DNA of 64,000 nucleotides, from assembly GCA_003241055.1 (NCBI GenBank), contig QFOD01000010.1, forward strand, positions 105,776 through 169,775, given 5' to 3'. The stretch comes from Roseateles depolymerans. GTDB taxonomy: Bacteria; Pseudomonadota; Gammaproteobacteria; Burkholderiales; Burkholderiaceae_C. Shown here one piece after another: positions 18,226-27,600 of the stretch. The stretch's first letter is position 1. Every line of letters starts with the position of its first letter. The position numbers and the translations under genes were made by a program. The notes below the pieces were generated by a model. That model saw only the letters and a list, made by a program, of their open reading frames with translations, was not told the DNA's origin and did not search any database.

Positions 18226-18903
18226 CTAGACGTCTTTCGGTCGGTCCAGCCGGAACTCCACCACCAGTTCGTCCCGCACAGAAAGCAGGCCGCCCAGCAC
18301 GCTGAAGGGCTGGAGGCCGAAGTCGCTCTGGCGCACGACGGCACGCCCCTCGGCATGGGCGCCGTCCACCGTCACGGCCAGCCACTGGCGTCGGCGCTGG
18401 CCGTGCAGCGCGATCTCCACCTCCACCGCCCGCGAGCGGCCCTCGCCCACCTGCTGCAGCGTGCTCACGGTGACCTCCGGGTGCTGCGCGGCCTCCAGGC
18501 TTCGAAGCATGTTGGCGCGTGTCGCGGCCACCGCGGCCTCGTCCAGCCGGCTCGCGAACGCCGGGCCCAGCTGCTCGCGCAGCGCCGGCGGGTCCAGCTG
18601 CAGTTCGTCGAGCCGGAACTGCAGCCTGGGGCCGGCCTCGCCCCAGGTCACATGCGCCCTGGGCACCAGCAGCACATGGTTGTGCCCCAGGCCTGCGGCC
18701 CGCCCACCGCGGAACACCAGGATGCGCAGCACGGCCTCACCCTCACCCTCGGCCGTTGCCGCGTCCTGCGCAGGCGGCTCGGGCGCCGGGCCCGCGCAGC
18801 CGGCCAGCAAGAGGCCGAGCAGCGCCAGCCGGCCCAGCACGCGCCGGCGAGGCCCGCGGGGAAGAGAGTCGGCAATCGAGGGACGAAATGTGGCGCCTTG
18901 CAC
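18226..18903 (-). CDS. YceI-like lipoprotein
   Basis: Predicted lipoprotein with a YceI-type lipocalin fold, 225 residues from the GTG start at 18903. A lipobox LLAGC lies about 36 residues in, after a basic region PRGPRRR and the hydrophobic LGRLALLGLLLAG. YceI-like segments include AGLGHNHVLLV, HPEVTVSTL and RQSDFGLQPFSVLGG. GTG at 18903 is preferred because AGGAAAA lies 4 bp upstream; ATGs at 18990 and 18963 would give an atypical long leader. Such proteins bind isoprenoids or serve as periplasmic lipid carriers; the ligand here is unknown. Confidence 0.75.
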   Translation of the reverse strand: MQGATFRPSIADSLPRGPRRRVLGRLALLGLLLAGCAGPAPEPPAQDAATAEGEGEAVLRILVFRGGRAAGLGHNHVLLVPRAHVTWGEAGPRLQFRLDELQLDPPALREQLGPAFASRLDEAAVAATRANMLRSLEAAQHPEVTVSTLQQVGEGRSRAVEVEIALHGQRRRQWLAVTVDGAHAEGRAVVRQSDFGLQPFSVLGGLLSVRDELVVEFRLDRPKDV

Positions 18904-18992
18904 GAGCGTTTTCCTGAGATGGTTCGGTGCCCGGGCTCGCCAGGCGCCGGGCTGGACTAGCATATCGGCACCAGCCCAGCGAGGAGACACTC

Positions 18993-19526
18993 ATGGCCAG
19001 CCTGTTCCGACCGGCGCTCGACCTGATGGCGCAATACGCCGCCTACCACCGGGATCGCCGCAACATTGCCACCCATTTCATCGGCATTCCGCTGATCGTG
19101 TTTGCGATCAGCACGCTGCTGGCCCACCTGGGGTTCACGGTCGGCGATCTGGCGCTGAACGGCGCGCTGCTGCTGTGGGCGCTGTCCTCGCTGTGGTACC
19201 TCACCCGCGGCCACTTCGGTCTGGGCCTGGCCACCGTGCTGGCCAATGGCCTCTTGACGGCGCTGGCACTAGTGGCCGTGCAGAGCGAGCATTCGCTGCT
19301 CATCGGCGTCGGCAGTTTCGTGGTCGGCTGGGTGTTCCAGTTCGTCGGCCACTACTACGAAGGCCGCAAGCCTGCTTTCGTCGACGACCTGGTCGGCCTG
19401 CTGGTCGGCCCGATGTTCGTTGTCGGCGAGGCGCTGTTCACGATGGGCTGGGGCGCCGCGCTGCTGGCCGAGATCGAGAAGCGCGTCGGCCCGACCCACC
19501 TGCGCGACCTGGCGCACCCCGTCTGA
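18993..19526 (+). CDS. DUF962 / Mpo1-like membrane protein
   Basis: 177-residue integral membrane protein of the DUF962 family (yeast Mpo1 is a 2-hydroxy-fatty-acid dioxygenase). Conserved His-containing motifs are visible: YAAYHRDRRNIATHFIGIP near the N-terminus and GHYYEGRKPAFVDD in the second half. Several hydrophobic helices lie between. GAGGAG precedes the start with good spacing. It is divergent from the YceI-like gene (89-bp gap). Bacterial function is inferred from the family only. Confidence 0.88.
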   Translation: MASLFRPALDLMAQYAAYHRDRRNIATHFIGIPLIVFAISTLLAHLGFTVGDLALNGALLLWALSSLWYLTRGHFGLGLATVLANGLLTALALVAVQSEHSLLIGVGSFVVGWVFQFVGHYYEGRKPAFVDDLVGLLVGPMFVVGEALFTMGWGAALLAEIEKRVGPTHLRDLAHPV

Positions 19527-19563
19527 TGACGGGCAGCGCCCCGGGCGGGTCCCGGGTGAAGCC

Positions 19564-20586
19564 ATGACCGGCGTGCTGGTCATGGGCGCCGGCTCGGTCG
19601 GCTGCTTCGTCGGCGGGCTGACGCAACTGGCCGGCGTGCCGGTGCATTTCGTCGGCCGCCCGCGCGTGCTGTCCGCACTGCGCAGCAACGGCCTGCGGCT
19701 GACCGATCAGGACGGCCTCGATCGGCACATCCCGGCGCTCGATCTGCGCCTGCATGACGAGCTGCCAGCCGGGCTGAAGCCCGACCTGGTGCTGCTGTGC
19801 GTGAAATCCGGCGCCACGCTCGAGGCCGCCACCACGCTGGGCCTGACGCTGCCGCCCGGCACGCCGGTGGTGAGCCTGCAGAACGGCATCGGCAACGCCG
19901 CCGCCGCACGCACGGCCGCGCCGCAGCTGCGTTGGCACGCCGGCATGGTGCCCTTCAACATCGCCGAGCTGGCGCCAGGCCATTTCCACCGCGGCACCGG
20001 CGGCGCACTCGCGGCCGAGGCGGCGTCGACGGACACCGCCCTGCAGGCCTGGAAGACGGCGCTGGCCCGCATCGGCATGCCGTTGCGCCTGCATGCCGAC
20101 CTGGCCCCGGTGCAGTGGGGCAAGCTGCTGCTGAACCTGAACAACCCGGTGAATGCGCTCTCCGGCCTGCCGCTGCGGGCCGAGCTGCTGCAGCGGGGTT
20201 ACCGCTGCGCGCTGGCGGCCCTGCAACAGGAGGCGCTAGATGTGCTGGAGGCCGCCGGCCGGCCGGTGGCGCAGATCACGCCGCTGCCGCCGCGTCGCAT
20301 GCTCAGGCTGCTGCGCCTGCCGACCCCGCTGTTCCGGCTGGCGGCCGCCCGCATGCTGCGGGTAGATGCCAAGGCCCGCTCCAGCATGGCTGACGACCTG
20401 GCTCAGGGCCGGGTCACGGAGGTGGACGCGCTGTGCGGCGAGGTAGTCCGCCTGGCCCGCAGCCTCGGCCGCGATGCCCCGCTGAACGCGCGCATGCAGG
20501 CCCTGGTCGCCGACTGGCCGCAGCGCCGGCGTCCCTACGCCCCCAAGGAACTGCTAGCCGCGCTGGAGTCCGCCCGCCCCCGCTGA
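19564..20586 (+). CDS. panE: 2-dehydropantoate 2-reductase (ketopantoate reductase family)
   Basis: NADPH-dependent reductase of pantothenate/CoA synthesis, or a close paralogue; 340 residues. The N-terminal Rossmann motif is VLVMGAGSVGCFVGG. VLLCVKS and SLQNGIGN follow, and the catalytic Lys region WGKLLLNLNNPVNALSG is near residue 183. It begins 38 bp after the DUF962 gene in the same direction. The family has many paralogues, so PanE function is likely but not proven. Confidence 0.85.
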   Translation: MTGVLVMGAGSVGCFVGGLTQLAGVPVHFVGRPRVLSALRSNGLRLTDQDGLDRHIPALDLRLHDELPAGLKPDLVLLCVKSGATLEAATTLGLTLPPGTPVVSLQNGIGNAAAARTAAPQLRWHAGMVPFNIAELAPGHFHRGTGGALAAEAASTDTALQAWKTALARIGMPLRLHADLAPVQWGKLLLNLNNPVNALSGLPLRAELLQRGYRCALAALQQEALDVLEAAGRPVAQITPLPPRRMLRLLRLPTPLFRLAAARMLRVDAKARSSMADDLAQGRVTEVDALCGEVVRLARSLGRDAPLNARMQALVADWPQRRRPYAPKELLAALESARPR

Positions 20587-20704
20587 GGCCGCGGGCGGCG
20601 GCGATACCGCAAGAAAAAGCTGAACGTCCCTCAACCCGGGACGGGATGCCGGGCCCAGGCACTCTGACGACAATGCCGGACCTCATCCAACGCGCCGGCT
20701 GCCC

Positions 20705-21472
20705 ATGCTCGAACTGCTCTCCAATCCCCAGACCTGGATCGCCCTCGCCACGCTGACGGCGCTGGAGCTGGTGCTGGGCATAGACAACATCATCTTCATC
20801 AGCATCCTGGTGGACAAGCTGCCCAAGGCCCAGCAGGAATTTGCACGCCGCCTGGGCCTGTTCATGGCGATGTTCATGCGCATCGGCCTGCTGCTGATGC
20901 TGGCCTGGATCGTCGGCATGGTGGAGCCGCTGTTTACGCTGCCTGTCATCGACAAGGGCATCTCGGGGCGCGACCTCATCCTGATCTGCGGCGGCCTGTT
21001 CCTGATCTGGAAGAGCACGGCCGAGATCCACGGTTCGCTCGAAGGCGAGGACGAGGTCGAAAGCGTCACGGCGGGCAAGGCGGCCAAGGCCGCGTTCGGC
21101 GCCGCCATCGTGCAGATCATGTTGATCGACCTGGTGTTCTCGCTGGACTCCATCATCACGGCCGTGGGCATGGTGGACGATGTGCGCGTGATGATCGGCG
21201 CCGTGGTGGCCTCGGTCGCCATGATGATGCTGTTCGCCGGCCCCATCGGCCGCTTCGTGTCGGATCACCCCACCATCAAGATGCTGGCGCTGTCCTTCCT
21301 GGTGGCGGTCGGCGTGGTGCTGGTGGCCGAGGGCTTCGGCCACCATGTGCCCAAGGGCTACATCTACTTCGCGATGGGCTTCTCGCTGGTGGTCGAGATG
21401 ATCAACATCAAGATGCGCAAGAACGCGAACACCAAGGTAAAGCTGCGCCAGCAGATTCCCGGCGACGAGTGA
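20705..21472 (+). CDS. TerC/Alx-family integral membrane protein
   Basis: 255-residue TerC-like protein linked in the family to metal (manganese) export. Acidic membrane motifs ELVLGIDNIIFISIL near residue 20 and DLVFSLDSIITAVGM near residue 143 are characteristic, among about seven hydrophobic helices. A good hairpin terminator follows at 21525. It is a single-gene unit. Confidence 0.93.
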   Translation: MLELLSNPQTWIALATLTALELVLGIDNIIFISILVDKLPKAQQEFARRLGLFMAMFMRIGLLLMLAWIVGMVEPLFTLPVIDKGISGRDLILICGGLFLIWKSTAEIHGSLEGEDEVESVTAGKAAKAAFGAAIVQIMLIDLVFSLDSIITAVGMVDDVRVMIGAVVASVAMMMLFAGPIGRFVSDHPTIKMLALSFLVAVGVVLVAEGFGHHVPKGYIYFAMGFSLVVEMINIKMRKNANTKVKLRQQIPGDE

Positions 21473-21524
21473 TCCCGCGGCCCGGCTGTTGCACCGCCGG
21501 GCGCCGCAACACCCTCGCCTACGC

Positions 21525-21555
21525 AAATGGCCGGCTTTCGCCGGCCATTTCTTTG
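21525..21555 (+). terminator. Rho-independent terminator after the TerC gene
   Basis: AAATGGCCGG-CTTTCG-CCGGCCATTT is a perfect 10-bp stem with a 6-nt loop, ending in a TTTCTTT stretch. It separates TerC from the giant repeat-protein gene. Confidence 0.85.
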
Positions 21556-21645
21556 GACCCCCAAGCCCCCCCTGCCCCTAGCCTGTCGGCCGGTCGAGGC
21601 AGAACTTGAGAAGGAAATTGAGAACTCTCGGCCAGGAGTTTTCAG

Positions 21646-24600
21646 ATGTCCGTCTTCACCGGCCTTTCTCCCGAACAGATCGCCCAGCTCGGCACCGCCC
21701 AGATCGCGGCGCTGAAGGCCGCCGACTGGCAATCCGTCAGCGCGGATGAGATCGCCGCACTGACGAGCACCCAGGTCGCCGCCATCTCGGCTGCCGGCTG
21801 GGGCGGCATCTCCACCAGCCTGGTCGCGGCGCTGAACGTGGCCGCCATCGGTGGCCTGAACGCGCGCACCGTGCCCCTGTTGAGCGCCGACCAGTTCGGT
21901 GCGCTGCACGACGGCCAGGTCGACGCGCTGAGCACGGCGGCGCTGCGCGCCCTCACCACCAAGCAGGCGCCTGCCTTCACCGCCTCGCTGTTCGACCAGC
22001 TCAGCATCACGCAGGTGCAGGCGATCAACACGACCGCGCTGACGGCGATGAGCACCAGCCAGATCGGCTCGCTGGGCAGCAACGAGCTGCTGGAGTTCAG
22101 CAGCACGCAGATTCGTGCGCTCAAGCCCGAGCAGGTCGGGGCCATCGACCCCGCCGGCCTGGCCAGCCTGGACTCCACCCAGGTGGCGGCGCTGAGCTCC
22201 GCTCAGATCGGCGGACTGGTCAGCGCCCAGCTCGGCGCCCTGACCCTGGATCAGGCCGCCCAGCTCAGCAGCCTGCAGCTGCAGGGCCTGAGCAGTGCCC
22301 AGCTGGGCACGCTGGACCTGGACCACCTGCAAGCCCTGACCCCTCAGGCCCTGGGTGGCCTGAGCTCGGCCGCCGTCGCGGGCCTGAGCAGCACCCAGAT
22401 CGCCGCGCTGGATGACGACCAGATCGCCAGGCTGTCCGGCAAGGCCATTGCGGGACTGAGCACCACGCAATTGCAGGCCATCAGCTCCGAGCAATGGCAG
22501 TCGCTGACGACGGCCCAGATCGCCGCAATGACGACGTCGCAGATCGCGTCGCTGACGGCCGAGGACACGCAATGGCTGTCCACCGCCCAGCTGCGCGCGC
22601 TGTCGTCGGCCCAGCTCGGCCGCCTCAGCCTCGACGCGCTGGATGCGCTGAACGCCGAGCAGGTGGGTGCGTTCGCCTCCAACCAGCTGAGCGGCCTGAG
22701 CACGGCGGCGATCGGCTCGCTGTCGCTGGAGCAGATTGGCGCGCTGGGCTCCGCGGCCATCCGCGGTCTGGCCAGCGGCCAGGTGGCCGCGCTGTCCAGC
22801 GAGCAGGTGGCCGCGCTGGACACCGCCACCTGGGGCGCGCTCTCCAGCGCCCAGCTGCGCGGCATGTCCGATGCCGACATCTCTGCGGTGTCGGCCGGCC
22901 AATGGGCCGCCAGCGGCTCCGCCCAGCTCAATGCGCTGGGCAGCCGCCAGATCCAACTGCTGGGCGCCGAGGCCATCGCGTCGCTCAGCACCAACGCGCT
23001 GCGTGGGCTCAATGCCAGCACCGCCCAGGCCCTGGGCACCGATCAGCTCGACGACCTCAGCGCCGACCAGTGGAAGGCCCTGAGCACCGCCGCGCTGCGG
23101 GCGCTCACCACGCATCAGCTCGAAGGGCTGACCGCCGACCAGGTGGGCGCACTCAGCACGGCGCAGCTCAATGTGCTCACCAGCGCCCAGCTGGGCAGCA
23201 TGAGCGCCAGCTGGCTGGACGCCCTGCTGCCGGCCCAAATGGCCGGCCTGGGCAGCGCCCAGCTGGCAGGCTTCGGCACGGCCGCGCTGGCCGGGCTGGA
23301 CATCGACCAGATCGCTGCACTGGGCAGCCGCCAGATGCTGGGCCTGAGCAGCACGCAGATCGCGGCACTGAGCCTGGACCAGGTGGCCGCGCTGTCCACG
23401 GCGGCCCTGCGCGCGCTGACCAGCGCCCAGGCCTCGGCACTGAGCGCTGACGAGCTGCAGTCGCTCAGCGAGAGCCAGTTCCAGGCCTTCACCAGCACCC
23501 AGCTGCGCGGCTTCAGCGACGCGATCTGGCGCTCGCTCAACGCCAGCCAGCTGGGCGAGCTCAGCTCCGCCCAGCTCAACGGCCTGACCTCGCGCCAGCT
23601 GCAGCTGCTGAGCGCCGACCAGATCACCGCGCTCAGCACCCAGGCACTGGCCGGGCTGGGCTCGGCCGCGATGCAGGGCCTGAGCTCCGCGCAGCTGGGC
23701 AGCCTGTCGGTGGACCAGCTGCACGCGCTCAGCACCGCTGCTATGCGCGCGCTGCCGACCGAGGCCCTCGCCGCCCTCGACGCCACCCAGCTGGCGGCGT
23801 TCACCCCCGCCCAGATTGCCGCGCTGACCCCGGCCCAGTGGACGGTCATCGGCCCGGACAACCTGCAGACGCTCAGCGGCGCCCAGATCGCCGGCATGTC
23901 GCCCACGCAGTTCGCCCAGCTCGCCACCGGCGCGGTGGCCGCGCTGCAGCCCGATCAGCTGGTGGCCATCACCGCCAAGCAGCTCGCCGCGGCCACCACG
24001 CAGCAGATCGCCGCGCTGAGCGGCGACCAGATCCGCTTCCTGACGCCCACTGCGCTGACCGGCATGACGGTACGCCAGCTGGGCGTGCTGACGGCCGATG
24101 ACGTGCAGTCGCTCAGCAGCAGCCAGCTCGCCGCGCTGAGCGGCACGCAGCTCAAGGGACTGACGGCCGCCGCGCTCGGCGCGCTGACGCCGGAGCAGCT
24201 GGGCGCGCTGAGCAGCCAGCAGACGGCAGCCTTCGGCGCCGAGCAGGTGCGCGCGTTGGGCGTGGACCAGATCGCCGAGATGGGCACCGCCGCCATCCGC
24301 GGCCTGAGCGCCGCGGCCATCATCCAGCTCAGCACCGCGCAGATCCAGGCCCTGCATGGCGACCAGCTGTCGGCCCTCAGCACCGGCGCGACGGCCTCGC
24401 TGCAGGCTGCCCAGCTGCAGGCGCTCAGCGCCGACCAGATCGCCGCGCTGGGCCCCAACAACGTGGCCGCGCTGACGGCCTCGCAGCTCGCCACGCTGGG
24501 CCCCAACGTGCTCGCCAGCTTCACCGGCGCCGAACTCGCGGCCTTGAGCGCCGGCCAGATCAGCAAGCTGGGCACGGCCGCGCTGGTGGCGCTGAGCGCC

Positions 24601-27600
24601 GACCAGCTCGGGGCCTTGACCTCCAAGCAGGCCAGCGGCCTGGGCAGCGCGCAGCTGCTGGCCCTGAGTGCCGACCAGCTCGCCGCGCTCAGCAGCTCGG
24701 CCGTGGCCGGCCTGTCTGCCAGCGCGCTCGGCGCGCTCGGCAGCGCGCAGTTCGCCAACTGGACCACCACGCAGGCGCAGGCACTCAGCGTGTCGCAGCT
24801 GCACGCGCTGGGCGACGGCGCGCTGCAGAGCCTGCGGCCCGACCTGGTCGGCGCTCTCAGCAGCACCCAGCTCAACAGCCTCAGTTCGCGGCAGTGGCAG
24901 CTGCTGGCCAGCGACCAGATCGCCGCCCTGGGCACGGCCGCGCTGCAGGGCCTGGCCTCCTCGTCCGCCGCCTCGCTGACCAGCGGCCAGCTCGGCCAGC
25001 TGGGTCACGACCAGCTCGCCGTGCTGTCCACCCAGGCGGTGCGCGGGCTGCGGACCGACCAGCTGCAGGCGTTGTCGAGCGACCAGGTCGCCGCGCTGTC
25101 GCCGCAGGCCATCTCGGCACTGACCACCGCGCAGTTCCAGAGCCTGTCGGCCGCCGACGTGCAGGCCATGAGCTCGGCACAGATCGCCGCGCTGGGCACC
25201 GCCGACCTGCGCAGCCTGGGCACGGCCGGGCTCGGGCGCCTGTCCGACGAACAATGGGGCGAACTGCAGGCCAACCAGGTGGCGGGCCTGAGCAGCGCCC
25301 AGGTCGGCGCATTGGCCACCAGCCAGCTGGCCGCGCTGGAACCCGGCGCCATCGCCGCGCTCAGCACCCAGCAGTGGATCGCGCTGAACGCTGCGCAGAT
25401 CCAGGCCCTGGGCACCGCCGCCGTGGCCGCGCTCAGCCGCGCCGAGGTGGGGGCGCTGACCGTCACGCAGATCAACGCGCTGACAACGGCGCAATGGGCC
25501 GCGCTCGGAGCCACCCAGCTCAACGCGCTCAGCAGTGCGCAGCTGCACAACCTGGCCACCGACAGCCTGGCCGCGCTGGCCACCAATTCGTTGAGCCTGC
25601 TGACCAGCAGCCAGATCTACGGACTGGACTCCCACCAGCTCGCATCGCTGTCCACCGCGCAGATCGCCTCGCTGGGCACGGGTTCCCTGGCGGCGCTCAC
25701 CACGCTGCAGCTGCACGGTCTGACCCCCGAGCAGATCGGTGCCCTGCAGGCCGCCGCCGTCCAGCCGCTGACCACCACGCAGATGCTGGCGCTGGACAGC
25801 ACCCAGTGGGGCGCCTTCACCAGCCGCCAGATCGCCGCGATCGATGCCAACGAATGGGGCGCGCTCGCCGGCGTGCTGCCCACGCTGAGCAGCGCGCAGC
25901 TGGCCGGGCTCACGGTCGCCCAGCTGCAGGCCTTCACCAGTGCGGACATGACACATCTGGTGAGCAGCCAGATCGGCGGCATCAGCTCGGCCGCCATCGC
26001 CGGCCTGAGCATCGGACAGCTGGACCTGCTGAGCACCCAGCAGATCACCGGCATGAGCAGCGCGCAGATGCAGGCGCTGTCGGGCACCCAGCTCGCCTCG
26101 CTCAGCAACGAGCAGCTGCATGCGCTCAGCACGCAGCAGCTCAACGCGCTGACCGGCGGCGCGATCGCCGCACTCAGCTCCGAGCAGATCAGCCTGCTGG
26201 GCACCGCCGGCACCGCCGCCTTCAACAGCAGCGTGTTCGGCTCGCTCAGCAGCGCCGTGCTGGCGCTGATGACCGCCACACCCGTGCCCGGCCTGGGCAC
26301 CGAGCAGCTGGCCGCGCTGACCAGCGCCCAGGTGCCGGGCCTGAGCACCGTGCAGATCGCGGCGCTGACCCCGGCGCAGGTCGCCGCCCTCACGCCCTCG
26401 GCACTGCAGGCACTGTCCAGCGACCAGTTCGGCGCGCTGCAGCCGGGCCAGATCGCAGCGCTCACCACCGCGCAGATCGACCTGCTCAGCACCGCCGAGA
26501 TGCGCCTGCTGACGCCGGCCGCGCTGTCCGGCCTGAGCGCGCTGCAGATCCACGCGCTGGAAAGCGGGCAGACCGTCGTGCTGAGCACCAGCCAGCTGCA
26601 GGCCATCTCGCCCGAGAGCCTGATGGGCCTGAGCACCGCCGCGCTGCATGCCCTGGGCAGCACCGGCATCGCCGCGCTGCTGCCCGGCCAGGTGGCGGCG
26701 CTCACCAATGCCCAGGTCGGATCGCTGGACAGCCTGCAGCTGCAGGCCCTTTCGGCCGACTCGCTGCGCCAGCTCAACGGCGACCAGCTCGCCGCGCTCA
26801 GCACGCTGCAGATGCAGTGGCTGAGCACCACGCAGATCCAGGCGCTGCAGCCGCAGCAGATCGGTGCGCTCAGCGATGCCGCCGTGGGCAGTATGTCCAT
26901 CGCGCAGCTGCAGTCGCTCACGGCGGATCAGCTCTCCAACCTGGACGCGGGCCAGATCTCCAGCATCACGCCCTATCGGCTGGCCGCGCTGTCCACCACC
27001 GCGTTCGCCACGCTGCACGGCGACCAGCTCGAGGGCCTGACCGTGTCGCAGGTGCTGTCGCTGTCGACCGCCCAGCTGTCGGCGCTGGCCGTGTCGGCCA
27101 TGCCCGGCCTCAATCCGGCGGCCCTGCATGCGCTCTCGGCAGCGCAGTTCTCGGTGCTGCGGCCCGAACAGCTGGCCGTGCTGTCCAGCGAGCAGATCGA
27201 ATCGCTGACCACGCCCGAGATCGCCACGCTCACCACGGCCCACATGGCCGCGCTGGGCGGGCTGCAGCTGCAGGCGCTGACGCCCACGCAGCTGGTGTCA
27301 CTGACCAGCACCCAGGTGGCCGCGCTGTCGCCCACCAGCTTCGGCGCCTTCGAGACCGACCAGATCCCGCTGCTCAGCCCCGCCGCAATCGGCGCGCTCA
27401 GCGGGGCCCAGCTCAACGCGCTGCCCACCGACCACATCGGCATGCTCACGCAGGCCCAGATCAGCGCGATGAGCACGGCCGAGCTCAGCAGCATCGACAT
27501 GCAGCACGTGTCCGCGTTCACCGGTGCGCAGCGCGAGGTGATGACCCCCGCCCAGCTGGCCGCACTCGCAGGCGTGTCGCCCCTGGTGCTGGACTTCGGC

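Noticed and set aside
21364..27243. A 1,959-codon open frame antisense to the octad protein, rich in Gly, Gln, Arg and His
   Set aside because: It is the mirror of the 24-bp repeat: one repeat frame without antisense stops stays open throughout. It has no ribosome binding site and the composition is that of reverse-complemented octads.
21664..27564. CRISPR array or VNTR-type non-coding satellite
   Set aside because: The 24-bp units are degenerate at the DNA level, maintain one open frame for 5.9 kb and have no spacers; it is coding repeat.
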